Of a DNA stretch of 64,000 bases, positions 43,765 to 53,458 are shown one piece after another. The notes below the pieces were generated by a model, which worked only from the letters and a program-made list of their open reading frames with translations, had not been told where the DNA came from and ran no database searches. The position numbers and the translations under genes are program-made. The stretch comes from DASQFQ01 sp963802905 (lineage in GTDB: Bacteria > Actinomycetota > Thermoleophilia > Solirubrobacterales > Solirubrobacteraceae): NCBI GenBank assembly GCA_963802905.1, contig CAWDKH010000019.1, positions 413,245 to 477,244 on the forward strand, in the 5' to 3' direction. Position 1 is the stretch's first letter. Each line of letters opens with the position of its first letter.

Positions 43765-45582
43765 ATGGCGGTTTACGATCGTGATGTCGTGTCGACGCTT
43801 GTGATCCGTCTGCTGGGCCGGTCGGAGATCGAGCGCGACGGTGTGGTTGTCGCGCCGCCGCGTGGTCATAAGGCGTGGGCCGTGCTGGCGTACGTGGTCC
43901 TGGCGGAGCGACCGGTGGCGCGCACGCGGCTGGCGGGGCTGGTCTTCGGCGATGCCGATGATCCGCGCGGTGCCCTGCGCTGGACGTTGGCGCAGCTGCG
44001 TCGCGCGCTCGGGGTTCCCGGCGCGCTGCACGGGGATCCGTTGGAGCTGGGGTTGCCGGCGGGGGCTGCGGTGGACGTGCTTGCGCTGGCTTCCGGCGAG
44101 CCGGATCCCGCGCTCGTTCGCGGCGAGTTGCTGGAGGGGGTCGATCCCGGCGCCGGCGCGGAGTTCGACGCGTGGCTGCTGGTGGAGCGCCGGCGCTTTG
44201 CGGGCGTCTGCGAGGCCGTGTTGAGGGATGCGGCGCTGGGTGCGTTGGCTGCCGGTGTTCCGCTTGACGGTGCGGCGCTTGCGTCTCGGGCGCTCGCGCT
44301 GAACAGGTTCGATGATGGTGCCCACGAGTTGCTGGTGCGCTGCCTTGCGAGGGCGGGCGAGGTCGCTGCCGCGCGCGATCATGCCGACGCCTGCGAGGTG
44401 TTGTTCCGCCGCGAGTTGGGGCGCGCGCCCGATCCGGGGGTGCGCCGGGCGGCCGACGAGCACGGCGCGCAGAGCGCGCCGGCACGTGGCGATCGGGCGG
44501 CCGCTGTGGGGCAGCTCGACGCGGGGCGCGCGGCCGTGGCTGCCGGCGCGGTCGAGCCGGGAGTGGCATGCCTGAGGCAGGCGTGCGCCGAGGCGCGGGG
44601 CGTTGGCGACCCGGCGCTGCTCGCGCGCGGGCTGGCGGCGCTGGGGGCTGCGCTGGTGCATTCCGTTCGCGGCGGTGACGAGGAGGGCGCGGCGGTGCTG
44701 CACGAGGCGCTCGCGCTCGCCGAGGCGGCCGGCGACCGCGAGGTCGAGTGCAAGGTCTGCCGCGAGATCGGCTTCGTGTGGGCACAGGCGAGTCGCGGGG
44801 TATCGGCGGGCAGGTGGCTGGCACGGGCCGGCGCGCTGGCGGCGGACGACAAGGAGCGTGCGGCCGTGCTCGGTGTGCGCGGAAAGGCGCTGTCTGACCG
44901 GGCGCACTACGAGGCGGCGATCGGTCTGCTCTGGGAGTCGATCGCGAGTGCGCGCCGCTGCGGCGACGTCCGCCAGGCGGCGTGGTCGCTGGCGATCCTC
45001 GGCCGTGCGCTGCTGCTACGCGACCAGTGGCCGGAGGCGGTCGAGGTGCTCGATGACTCGCTCGCGCTCGTGCGCGAGGAGGGCTGGGTGGCGTTCCAGC
45101 CATTCCCGGAAGCGCTGAGGGCCGAGGTCGCGCTGCGGCAGGGCGACCCCGATCGCGCGATCGCGCTGCTCGATCACGCCTTTGCGCTTGGTTGTCGCAT
45201 CGGCGACCCTTGTTGGGAGGCGCTCGCCGCGCGCGCGAGGGGCCGTGTGCACGAGGCGGCGGGCGAGCGCGCCTCCGCGTTGGCGTGGCTGCGCGACGCC
45301 GCGGTCCGCGCGGTGCGGGTCGCCGATCCGTACGTCTGGATGCACGCCTACTGCCTGGAGGCGCTCGCCGATGTCGCAATCGCCGATGCCGCCCCTGATG
45401 CCGCGGCGTGCGTCGCCCGGCTCGAGCGGCTCGCCGCCCGCGGGGACATGCGCGAGCTCGTGGTGCGCGCCGCGCTGCACCGTGCGAGGCTCGGCGATCC
45501 AAGCGGCGTCGAGTCCGCCCGCCTGCTCGGCGAGGCGATCGACAACCCGGCGCTGCACGCCAAGCTCGCCGCCGCCGTCTGA
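43765..45582 (+). CDS. SARP/BTAD-type regulator with TPR-like C-terminal part
   Basis: The 605-residue protein opens with a winged-helix domain (LVIRLLGRSEIERDGVVV, then KAWAVLAYVVLAERPVARTRLA and ALRWTLAQLRRALG), the OmpR-like fold of SARP regulators, then a bacterial transcriptional activator domain (FDDGAHELLVRCLARAGEVAAARDH). About 350 residues of TPR-like helix pairs follow (RGLAALGAALVHS, LALAEAAGDREVECK, AWSLAILGRALLL). There is no ATPase domain. It probably activates the methyltransferase/OsmC/monooxygenase genes downstream. GTG 43789 is an alternative start. Confidence 0.85.
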   Translation: MAVYDRDVVSTLVIRLLGRSEIERDGVVVAPPRGHKAWAVLAYVVLAERPVARTRLAGLVFGDADDPRGALRWTLAQLRRALGVPGALHGDPLELGLPAGAAVDVLALASGEPDPALVRGELLEGVDPGAGAEFDAWLLVERRRFAGVCEAVLRDAALGALAAGVPLDGAALASRALALNRFDDGAHELLVRCLARAGEVAAARDHADACEVLFRRELGRAPDPGVRRAADEHGAQSAPARGDRAAAVGQLDAGRAAVAAGAVEPGVACLRQACAEARGVGDPALLARGLAALGAALVHSVRGGDEEGAAVLHEALALAEAAGDREVECKVCREIGFVWAQASRGVSAGRWLARAGALAADDKERAAVLGVRGKALSDRAHYEAAIGLLWESIASARRCGDVRQAAWSLAILGRALLLRDQWPEAVEVLDDSLALVREEGWVAFQPFPEALRAEVALRQGDPDRAIALLDHAFALGCRIGDPCWEALAARARGRVHEAAGERASALAWLRDAAVRAVRVADPYVWMHAYCLEALADVAIADAAPDAAACVARLERLAARGDMRELVVRAALHRARLGDPSGVESARLLGEAIDNPALHAKLAAAV

Positions 45583-45642
45583 TCACACGCGCCGTCACAC
45601 GGCGCGCTGGTGGAGTCTCGGCATCGCCACCAGGAGGTACCG

Positions 45643-46482
45643 ATGAGTTTCAAGATTGGCCCCACGGCTGATGGGATGCGCCCGGCGGAGGCCTTGCCGC
45701 AGCTCGACGCGCGCTCGTTCATAGACGGCGAGCGATTGGCGGCGGAGGTCAAGGACATGTACCGCCACGTCGCCCGCGGGGAGGAGACGGAGCTCCACTT
45801 CGAGGTGGGAAGGAACCTGGCCGAGCACCTCGGCTACCCCGGCGAGCTCCTGGACGCGATCCCGGCCGAGGCGCTGGCGTCGTTCGCGGGAGTGGGGCAT
45901 CACCTCGACCTCGCCGCGCTCCAACCCGGTCAAGCGGTGCTCGACCTCGGCTCGGGATCCGGGACCGACGTCTTCTGCGCGGCGGTGCTGGTCGGCGAGT
46001 CGGGTCACGTCGTGGGGGTGGACATCACCGACGAGCAGCTCGCCAAGGCTGCGCGGCTTCGGGACCGCGAGGGGTTCTCGCAGGTCCGATTCGTGGAGGC
46101 TCACATCGAGGAGCTCCCGTTCGACGACGCGAGCTTCGACGCAGTGCTCTCCAACGGGGTCATCAACCTTTCGCCCGCCAAGGGCCGCGTCTTCGCCGAG
46201 GCGGCACGGGTCCTGAGGCCCGGCGGGAGGCTCGCGATCGCCGACATCGTCAGCGGCCGCCCGCTCAAGGAACGCACGCGACGCAACGTCGAGCTATGGG
46301 CCGCCTGCATCGCCGGGGCGATCCCCCGCCGCAACTACCTGGAGGCGATCGAGGCGCAAGGCCTACAGGTGAGAGAAGTACGCAAGAACGACTACCGCTT
46401 CATCTCCGAGCGGGCACTCGACGCCTGCAGCACCTACGCGGTCGAGAGCATCTCGCTGGTTGCCACAACCCCGCACCACTAG
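45643..46482 (+). CDS. SAM-dependent methyltransferase, ArsM/UbiE-like
   Basis: The 279-residue enzyme has SAM motif I VLDLGSGSGTDVFCAA (99-114), GVDITDEQLAKA, a motif like FDAVLSNGVINLSPAKGRVF and VLRPGGRLAIADIV, which follow the arsenite methyltransferase pattern; one conserved Cys (WAACIAGAIP, near 223) is present, but the N-terminal CC array of classical ArsM is not. ATG 45643 has CAGGAGG upstream. It is the first of an OsmC/monooxygenase run. Substrate may be a metalloid or an organic compound. Confidence 0.8.
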   Translation: MSFKIGPTADGMRPAEALPQLDARSFIDGERLAAEVKDMYRHVARGEETELHFEVGRNLAEHLGYPGELLDAIPAEALASFAGVGHHLDLAALQPGQAVLDLGSGSGTDVFCAAVLVGESGHVVGVDITDEQLAKAARLRDREGFSQVRFVEAHIEELPFDDASFDAVLSNGVINLSPAKGRVFAEAARVLRPGGRLAIADIVSGRPLKERTRRNVELWAACIAGAIPRRNYLEAIEAQGLQVREVRKNDYRFISERALDACSTYAVESISLVATTPHH

Positions 46483-46500
46483 CACCGAGGAGGTCTCGAA

Positions 46501-47070
46501 GTGACCGTAATCACGGACACGTTCCGCAACGGCGTGGACACGGAGAAGATGTTCGCCACGCTGGACCTGATCAAGGCTCAGCCGGAGCTGGCGAAGTTCC
46601 AGTTCCGCGCCACCAACCGCTGGATCGACGGCTCCCACAACCGCTCGACGATCAAGGACTTCTACGCGGCGGGCGGCGAGGACACCACTCGCAGCGAGGC
46701 GTTTGCGATCGACGCGGGCGAGCCGGCGATCCTGCTCGGCAGCGACACCGGCGCCAACCCGGCCGAGTACCTGCTGCACGCCCTCGCCGCCTGCCTGACC
46801 ACCTCGATCGTCTACGTGGCCGCGGCGCGCAAGGTGCAGCTCACGTCCGTCGAGTCGACCCTGACCGGCGACATGGACGTGCGCGGCGCACTCGGCGTCG
46901 ACGACGAGCCCCGCAACGGGTTCGAGCGCATCGGCGTGGCCTTCCACGTGACGGGCGACGCGCCGCAGGAGAAGCTCCGCGAGATCGTGGAGCGCGCCCG
47001 GAAGCGCTCGGCCGTCTACGACATGGTCACCAACGGCGTGCCCGTCGCCGTCGAGGTGACGACCGACTAG
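46501..47070 (+). CDS. OsmC family protein (single-Cys branch)
   Basis: The 189-residue protein has the OsmC fold with Cys98 in LLHALAACLTTSIVYVAAARK, but at the usual second-cysteine position it reads RARKRSAVYDMV, the single-Cys variant. The activity of that branch is not established, and classical peroxidase cycling is unlikely without the second Cys. GTG 46501 with GAGGAGG upstream, 18 bp after the methyltransferase stop, so the pair is one transcript. A stem-loop follows. Confidence 0.85.
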   Translation: MTVITDTFRNGVDTEKMFATLDLIKAQPELAKFQFRATNRWIDGSHNRSTIKDFYAAGGEDTTRSEAFAIDAGEPAILLGSDTGANPAEYLLHALAACLTTSIVYVAAARKVQLTSVESTLTGDMDVRGALGVDDEPRNGFERIGVAFHVTGDAPQEKLREIVERARKRSAVYDMVTNGVPVAVEVTTD

Positions 47071-47083
47071 CTGTCGCATGAGC

Positions 47084-47114
47084 CCCGTGGCCGGAGCCAC
47101 GCTCCGGCCACGGG
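47084..47114 (+). terminator. perfect 13-bp hairpin after the OsmC gene
   Basis: CCCGTGGCCGGAG-5-CTCCGGCCACGGG lies 14 bp after the stop and 30 bp before the next gene. Without a T-run it may terminate or only attenuate transcription into the monooxygenase gene. Confidence 0.6.
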
Positions 47115-47143
47115 CGCATGACGAGCGGATTGGAGATCGCGCC

Positions 47144-48361
47144 ATGCCGATCGAACTCACAGCCCGTACCACCGCGGGCGCCCGCCTGGTGGCGATCGCC
47201 GAGGAGCTCGCCGAGGAGCTCGCCGCCCGCGCAGCCGAGCACGACCGCGCCGGCACCTACCCCTTCGAGGCGATCGACGCGCTCAAGACGGCCGGCTACT
47301 TCGCAGCGCCGATCCCCGTCGAGCTCGGTGGGCTCGGCGTCTCCTCCGCGCACGACCTCGTCGTGGCGTCAAGCCGCCTGGCACGCGGCGACGCCTCGGT
47401 CGCGATCGGCGTGAACATGCACCTCGTCGCCGTGCACAACATGGAGCGCCGTCGCCAGATCGCGGTCGCGTCCGGCGCAGAGCGCCGCGCCCGCGGCTTC
47501 GCCGCCTCGCTCGAGCAGATCGCCCACGACGGGATCGTGCTGGCCGCCGCCATCAGCGAGCGCGGCCAGGACCTCACGCGGCCGGGCACCGTCGCCACCC
47601 GGACCGAGTCCGGCTGGCGGATCGACGGCCGCAAGACGTTCTGCACCATGTCCCCCGCCGCCACCGACCTCTACGTCGCCGTCACCTATGCCGACGGCGA
47701 GGACATCGAACGCTACGCCTACGCGATGGTGCCCACCGACGCGCCCGGCGTCGTCGTGCACGATGACTGGGACGCGCTCGGGATGCGCGCCTCCGGCAGC
47801 AACTCGATCTCGCTCGAGGGCGTCGCGCTGCCCGAGTCCGGCATCCGCGGCGGCTTCCGAGCCGGCGACCCGCTGCCATACATCGAGCGCAACCTGGCGG
47901 CCGGGCTGTTCCACGCCGCGGCCTCACTCGGCATCGCCGAGTCGGCCGACGCGATCGCCCGCCGCGGCATCGCCGGACGCATCAACGGCGATGCTCGCCC
48001 ACGCATGCAGGTGGCCGACAACGCCGTCGACCTCGCCGCGTCACGCGGCGTCCTCTCACGCGCTGCTGGGCTGATCGACGAGCACCGCGCCGCCAACCCC
48101 ACGTCCGACGGCAGCGCCGAGCAGCTCGGCGCGCTGTTCGCCGAGGCGCAGGCCGCGAAGGCATTCGTCAACGAAGCGGCCGCCCGCACGGTGGAGCGTG
48201 CGCTCGCCCTCTCGGGCGGCGCCGGCTATGTCAACGGCAGCCCGCTCGCGCGCGCCTATCGCGACGTCAAGGCCGGCTCCTTCATGCACCCGCTCGGCGC
48301 CAACCGCGCCTACGACTACCTCGCCCACGTCGCTCTCGGCGAAGAGACCCCGCTCCACTGA
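47144..48361 (+). CDS. acyl-CoA dehydrogenase-fold flavin monooxygenase or dehydrogenase
   Basis: The 405-residue protein has the acyl-CoA dehydrogenase fold (AIPVELGGLG-like segment IPVELGGLGVSSAHD, WRIDGRKTFCTMSPAATDLYV, GMRASGSNSISLEGV, and the C-terminal SGGAGYVNGSPLARAYRDVKAG). The usual catalytic Glu motif (YEG-NE) is absent and the ending HPLGANRAYDYL fits DszC/HpaB-like two-component monooxygenases. The next gene encodes a flavin reductase, which fits that role: FMNH2 supplied in trans. ATG 47144. Substrate unknown. Confidence 0.8.
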   Translation: MPIELTARTTAGARLVAIAEELAEELAARAAEHDRAGTYPFEAIDALKTAGYFAAPIPVELGGLGVSSAHDLVVASSRLARGDASVAIGVNMHLVAVHNMERRRQIAVASGAERRARGFAASLEQIAHDGIVLAAAISERGQDLTRPGTVATRTESGWRIDGRKTFCTMSPAATDLYVAVTYADGEDIERYAYAMVPTDAPGVVVHDDWDALGMRASGSNSISLEGVALPESGIRGGFRAGDPLPYIERNLAAGLFHAAASLGIAESADAIARRGIAGRINGDARPRMQVADNAVDLAASRGVLSRAAGLIDEHRAANPTSDGSAEQLGALFAEAQAAKAFVNEAAARTVERALALSGGAGYVNGSPLARAYRDVKAGSFMHPLGANRAYDYLAHVALGEETPLH

Positions 48362-48362
48362 G

Positions 48363-48877
48363 ATGGCGCTCTCCGCTCCAACCACCGCCGTGGCGGCGCC
48401 CGACGCGCGCTCGTTCCGCGACGCACTCGCCAGGTTCGCGACCGGCGTCGCCTTCGTCACGGCCGCGCCGGACGGCGAGCCCGCCGGGTTGATCGTGAAC
48501 TCGCTCACGTCCGTCTCGCTCGAGCCGCCCCTGCTGTCGTTCTGCCCGTCCCGCAGCTCGCTCACATGGTCGCGTATGCGGCGGTCTGGGCACTTCGGCG
48601 TCAACGTGCTGGGGCGCCGGCACGAGCGCTTCGCAAGACGCGCGACCCCTGCCGGCGCGGACCGATTCGCCGGCCTCGACTGGGAACTCGGACGCGGCGG
48701 CGTCACCACTGCTCACCGACGCCCTCGCCTCCCTCGAGTGCGAGATCGTCGCCGAGCACCCCACCGGCGATCACTGGATCGTCGTAGGGCAGGTCGACGA
48801 CCTGCACATCGCGCCTGCTCAACGACCCGCTCGTCTTCTTCGCCGGAGCGTTCGGCGCGCTGAAACAGCGATCGTAA
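48363..48877 (+). pseudogene. flavin reductase-like protein, frameshifted
   Basis: The first half reads FRDALARFATGVAFVTAAPD, LIVNSLTSVSLEPPLLSFCPSRSS and HFGVNVLGRRHERFARR, the FMN-binding split barrel of short-chain flavin reductases (HpaC/DszD-like). After about 48706 the sequence continues in another frame (LLTDALASLECEIVAEHPTG, DHWIVVGQVDDLHIA) and after 48812 in a third (NDPLVFFAGAFGALKQRS-stop). Its start abuts the monooxygenase stop by one base. It would supply reduced flavin to that partner if intact. Confidence 0.75.
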
Positions 48878-48997
48878 GACCACTCCGCCGCCAACCCGAA
48901 GAGTGTTCCCTTCCCAGGAGAGCGAGCGCTCCGCGGGGTGCCGATTGACGCTCGCTGTGGACAGCGAGAGTGAGACCACGGCGCGGCGGCGTCGAGA

Positions 48998-49024
48998 GGC
49001 TACCCAGCCGGCCGTTGACCTTCG
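48998..49024 (-). repeat. dispersed repeat A, head fragment
   Basis: On the plus strand CTACCCAGCCGGCCGTTGACC matches the inverted head of the other copies with one inserted G, but there is no hairpin. It contributes the last codons and the TAG stop of the minus-strand nitroreductase gene. Confidence 0.55.
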
Positions 49025-49509
49025 GCGGGATCGCGCGTGAGGCGTACGATCGGGATCTCGCGGTCCGTCTTCTCCTGGTACTTGCCGTAGCGCGACGCGA
49101 TCGCGGCGATGCGTGCCAGCGCGTCGACGCGCTCCTGCCCCTCCAGCGACTCGCCGGTAACCTTGAACCGCTCCGGCCCGACCTCGAGCCAGATGTCGTC
49201 GGGGTGCTTGGCCATGTTGAGAAACCAGGCCGGGTGGCGCGGGGCACCGCCGAGCGAGGCGACGACGAGCCAGGCGCCCTCGCCGTCCTCGAAGCCGCCA
49301 AGCGGCGCGGTCCGCAGCTCCCCGCTCTTCGCCCCCTTCGTAGTCAGCACGACGACGGGAAACCCCGACTGCTTGCTGACCTTCTGCTCGCCTCCGTCGC
49401 GGTAGGTCCGGACCTGCCGCCTGGTGAACTGCTGGAACAGCTTGTGGACCGGGCCGAGCAGCAGCAGCCGCGACCCGCGGGTGCCAGTGGGTGTCACGCG
49501 AATCGTCAT
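49000..49509 (-). CDS. deazaflavin (F420)-dependent nitroreductase family protein
   Basis: The 169-residue protein has the Ddn-like signature: VHKLFQQFTRRQVRTYRDGG, VVVLTTKGAKSGELRTAPLG, LVVASLGGAPRHPAWFLNM and a final IPIVRLTRDP. It is a paralogue of the protein at 17204-17695. Its last residues (GQRPAG) and stop are coded by a fragment of repeat A, so the gene end was probably rebuilt by the repeat insertion. ATG 49509. Substrate unknown; reduction using F420 or a flavin is expected. Confidence 0.87.
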   Translation of the reverse strand: MTIRVTPTGTRGSRLLLLGPVHKLFQQFTRRQVRTYRDGGEQKVSKQSGFPVVVLTTKGAKSGELRTAPLGGFEDGEGAWLVVASLGGAPRHPAWFLNMAKHPDDIWLEVGPERFKVTGESLEGQERVDALARIAAIASRYGKYQEKTDREIPIVRLTRDPAEGQRPAG

Positions 49510-49662
49510 GGTCCGCCTAGAATCGCAGCCTGGGCGATGGCTCGCACCCCGGACTCGATTCGCGGGCGTCGCGATCCGAGTATGTACTGGATCGACGGCA
49601 GGACGGGTTCCCGCCGCAGGCCAGGCACAAATTCCGTCGCTCGGCCTACAATTGCGGCGGCC

Positions 49663-50904
49663 ATGGACCACGTCGTCGGCTCCCTGCGGCGTCTCCTGCG
49701 CCGCGTCGCGCTTGCGGTCGTCGCCGCGCAGGCAGCTACGGCCGGCGCGCTGATCGCCGTCGACTCGTGGCGCAAGCGCATGCGCCCGCGCGAGGCGACG
49801 TTCCCGCGGACCGAGGCTGCCGATCTCCCGCTCGGCGAGTCGATCGTCACCGTCTACACCTACGGCACGGTCCTGTACGAGGACATGCTCGCGACCATCG
49901 AAGGGGCGCAAGAGCGCGTGCTGTTCGAATCGTTCATCGTCAAGGACGACGAGGTCGGGCAGCGCTTCAAGACGGCGTTGATCGACGCCGCCGAGCGTGG
50001 AGTCGAGGTCTTCGTGATCTACGACGTGTTCGCGAACCTCGTCGTCAGGCGCGCCTTCTTCGACTTCCCCCCGTCGGTGAACGTCGTGCGCTACCCGGCC
50101 CTCAAGCCCGGGATGCTGCTCCTGGACGTTCGCAAGTCCGGTCGCGACCACCGCAAGCTGCTGGTCGTCGACGGCGAGATCGGCTTCGTCGGCGGATACA
50201 ACATCGGCAGCGCGTACGCCACGCAGTGGCGCGACACCCATCTGCGTGTCCGCGGGCCCTCGGCGTGGGAGCTGGAGAACGCGTTCATCGACTTCTGGAA
50301 CCAGCAGCGCGCACCGGAGCAGCCGGGGCTACCCGAGAACGGCTCGACCCTGTGGGAGTCGAGACTGCGCGTGCATCGCAACGTGCCCTCGCAGCTGATC
50401 TACCCGATCCGTGGCATGTACCTCGAGGCGATCGACCGCGCGTCCGAGCACATCTCGATCACCCAGCCGTACTTCATTCCCGATCGGTCGATGGTGCGTG
50501 CGCTGCTGGCCGCAGCCCGGCGCGGCGTCGACGTCCGCGTCCTCGTGCCGGCCGCCTCCAACCACGTGATCACGGACTGGCTCTCGCGTGGCTTCTACGC
50601 GGCGTTGCTTCGGGGTGGCGTGACCATCTGGAGGTTCGAGCGCGCGATGATCCACGCCAAGACGATGACCGTCGACGGGCGGTGGAGCACGATCGGCACC
50701 GCGAACATCGATCGCCTGAGCCTGACCGGCAACTACGAGGTCAACGTCGAGATCTTCGATCGCGGAGTGGCGCAGCACCTCGAGCGGGTCTTCGCCACTG
50801 ACCTCTCGAACGCGACGCAGCTCACCGCGGCCGAGTGGGAGCGGCGCGGCCCGCTCGCCAAGCTGACCGAGCGGCTTCTCGCCCCTCTGCGCCCGCTGTT
50901 GTGA
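49663..50904 (+). CDS. phospholipase D-like / cardiolipin synthase family protein
   Basis: The 413-residue protein has an N-terminal membrane anchor (LRRVALAVVAAQAATAGALI) and two PLD catalytic motifs: H-x-K in SGRDHRKLLVVDGEIGFVGG (about 161-180) and MIHAKTMTVDGRWSTIGTANID (about 328-349). This is the arrangement of cardiolipin synthases, which join two phosphatidylglycerols at the membrane. ATG 49663; the in-frame sequence before it to 48970 lacks family similarity. Divergent from the nitroreductase gene, convergent with the metzincin gene. Confidence 0.9.
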   Translation: MDHVVGSLRRLLRRVALAVVAAQAATAGALIAVDSWRKRMRPREATFPRTEAADLPLGESIVTVYTYGTVLYEDMLATIEGAQERVLFESFIVKDDEVGQRFKTALIDAAERGVEVFVIYDVFANLVVRRAFFDFPPSVNVVRYPALKPGMLLLDVRKSGRDHRKLLVVDGEIGFVGGYNIGSAYATQWRDTHLRVRGPSAWELENAFIDFWNQQRAPEQPGLPENGSTLWESRLRVHRNVPSQLIYPIRGMYLEAIDRASEHISITQPYFIPDRSMVRALLAAARRGVDVRVLVPAASNHVITDWLSRGFYAALLRGGVTIWRFERAMIHAKTMTVDGRWSTIGTANIDRLSLTGNYEVNVEIFDRGVAQHLERVFATDLSNATQLTAAEWERRGPLAKLTERLLAPLRPLL

Positions 50905-50949
50905 CATCCGCACCAAGTTGAGGGCCTGGTCCGTCAAGCGCTCCCGCGG

Positions 50950-53095
50950 CTAGCGCCGGATGCGGAAGGCGGCGCGCCTCGGCGGCCCCGGCCTGCGCTG
51001 CCCGGCGCTCAGCGGCGTGACGGTGACCCGGTAGCGGCCGGCGGCCAGCTTGCGCGAGTTGACGGCGACGCGGTTGACGCCGGCGGCCACCGGGCGCACG
51101 GCGGGCCCGTGCACCACCACGAAGCGGACGCATCGGCGCGCGCGGCGGTTGCGCCGCGTGGCGGGGACGCACCGGCGCCCCGCCCGGCGTCCCGTGAGGC
51201 GGCGCTCGACGATGATGCGCGCGAAGCCGGCGCGTGATGACCGCAGCGTCACGGCGGTGGCCCGCCGCCCGCGGCGGACGACCCGCAGGGCCGACAGGGC
51301 CGGCGGCTCGTCGGTCGCGGCCGGCGGCCCCGGTGCGGTGCCGGGCGCGGCGGGGGCGGCCGGCGCCGGCGTGGCGGACGGGCTCGGCGTCGGCGTGGGC
51401 TGCGCGGGGATCTCCTCGAGCGCGTGCTGGTTCTCGAGCAGCTCCTCGACCTCGGGCTCGGTCGACGCGGTCGCGTCCGACTGCGCCCCGCCGGCGCCGA
51501 TCGCGCCGCCGTCGTAGAGCAGCGCGGGCCAGTCGACGAACGGGCTCAACGCGGATAGGCCGCCGTCGCCGTTGACGTCGGCCGCGACGACGCCCTGCGT
51601 CGTGCCGTCGCAGTTCCAGTTGGTCGGCGTGTCGATCAGCTCCGCCAGCTGCAGGGAGAGGTCCGGGCACCGGAAGATCGTCCAGAAGGCGCGGGCCCGC
51701 TCCCGGCGGCGAGCGCGAAGCCGTGGTCCTCGTCGAGCTGCCGCTCGTTCAGCGGGATGCTGAAGCGCGAGTAGTCGAGGCTCGTGGTCCCGTCGGCGTG
51801 CTGCAGCCCGCGGAACTGGAAGGCGTAGTTCATGACCGACAGATAGTTCGCCTTGTAGTTGCGATCGTCGGCGCCGCCGTGGCGCAGCCCGAGGTTGTGT
51901 CCGAGCTCGTGCATGAGCGTCCCCGCCTGCTGCTCGACCGTGCCGGAGCTCTCGCCCGGCTCGAACACGGGGCCGAGCGTGACGAGCAGGTCGCTGGCGC
52001 CGATGTCACGCGAGATCCCGGACGAGCTGGTCGTCGCCGATCCGAACCGGTGCGCCGAGACGACGTAGTGGAAGGCGGGGGCCCGGTCGGGCGCGAAGCT
52101 CGCCGCCTTCAGCTGGTCGAAGGCGCTCCAGTCGTAGTCGCCGTTGGCGATCAGGGAGCCGAGCACCGCCTGGTGGGGGAGCTCGCCGGCGTCGCTGCGC
52201 GCCCCCCATGACTCACCCGGCGTCATCTGCGAGGAGGGCCCGTTGTCGACGTGGAGCGCGATGCCCGGCTGCCCGTCCGGGTTGGCGACGGGCGCCGCGT
52301 CGAACGCGGCGACGACCCGGTCGATGGCGGTCTGCGCCAGCGCGTGGCCGGTCATGTGGTCGATCTCGAGGAAGACGTCCTTGTGGTCGGGGTCGGCGCC
52401 CAGGTCGGGCAGGTCGAGCTCCGGGACCTGGTCGCCGTCGGTGTCGATGCCGTCGGTCTCCCAGACGTCGAACAGTCCGTCGCCGTCGCGGTCGCCGCTC
52501 GGCACCCCGAGCTCGAGGGTGACCGAATACCCCGTCCCGCCGCAGCCGGACTGGTCGATGAAGCTCGCGCTGCAGTCGGCGATGGCCGAGATCGTGTAGC
52601 CGCCGGGAGCCAGCATCCCTTCGCGCGCGCCGTTGGCGGCCGGGAACTGGACGCGGCCCGTCGCCGACAGGCGGAAGCTGACGGGCTCGTCCTGGACCGA
52701 GAACTCCTGGCTGAACTCGGCGTGCCCGTCGGAGCTGTTGAGGTGAACCCGAACGCCCTCGCGCTGCCGGAGGCGTTGATGACGGTCCCGAACGGGCCGG
52801 TGGCGGCGGCGCCCGTCGCGCTCGCCTCGGCTCGGGCGCGGTGGTTGTGCGTCTCGGTGCCGTGCGTGCACGGGACGGTGACCGACGCGCGCGAGTCCGA
52901 CGCGAAGGGCGAGGTGGAGTCGCCGCCCAACTGGCCGTCGACGTCGCCCGTGCCCTCGTGCTCACAGCGCGCGTCGGCGTTCGCCGTGGTCGCCACCCCG
53001 CCGGAGTGGAGCACGACGGTCCCGGCGGCGCTCGCATCGGACGCGGCGGCCAGAGCGGCCACCACGTACGCCGCCGCGAGAGCGGACCGGGCCAT
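50950..53095 (-). pseudogene. secreted metzincin-like zinc metalloprotease, two frameshifts
   Basis: ATG 53095 opens a signal peptide (ALAAAYVVAALAAASDASA). After a shift near 52750 the main part carries Ca-binding DRDGDGLFDVWETDG and TDGDQVPELDLPD repeats (thrombospondin-3-like) and the zinc site HELGHNLGLRHGG (HExxHxxGxxH, about 51885-51925). After a second shift near 51715 the C-terminal part has CDGTTQGVVAADVNGDGG, a Pro/Ala/Thr linker and a basic beta-rich domain. Roughly 715 residues in total. It would act outside the cell as a calcium-stabilised protease. The frameshifts need checking. Confidence 0.8.
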
Positions 53096-53336
53096 GCCGC
53101 CGATTCTCTGCGGAACGGCGCCGGCCGGTCAAGTCCCGAAGTGGGCCGGGAAGGAGTCGAACCTCGACCGCAGTCGACGGCGGCGCCTTCTTCAAGCAAG
53201 CCGATAGTCTGAGCCGGGCAGCGAAATCGTCACGAGCTGTATAAGGATTGGGGCATCATCGGCCCAGTTCTGGGACCAGCTCTCACCGCTGCCGAAGCGA
53301 TGCATCTGCGTTAGGGGAGCCCGCGATGGGGAGTGA

Positions 53337-53353
53337 GAGTGCTCCCTGCGCGA
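53337..53353 (-). repeat. short interspersed repeat B, degenerate minus copy
   Basis: On the minus strand TCGCGCAGGGAGCACTC, one base shorter than the core with three changes. It is the first minus-oriented copy, in the 363-bp gap 53096-53458, which otherwise contains a tRNA-3'-like fragment (about 53140-53165) and the promoter of the next gene. Confidence 0.5.
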
Positions 53354-53458
53354 CAAGCGATTGTCAGTGCACGGCTTCGGCGCACGAGTCGCCTCGTGCG
53401 TTGCACGTGTGCTGAAGCGGCGTCGTGTCGCTCCATCCGCCCCTGTACTGTCACCGGC

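Noticed and set aside
48900..48925. Further minus-strand copy of repeat B (GAGTGTTCCCTTCCCAGG)
   Set aside because: Only 11 of 18 core positions agree, not better than chance for this composition.
53140..53165. tRNA-3'-like segment on the minus strand (GAGGTTCGACTCCTTCCCGG) as a tRNA gene or att site
   Set aside because: Only a T-arm and part of an acceptor stem can be drawn; no matching 5' half, and no integrase or second copy in the window.
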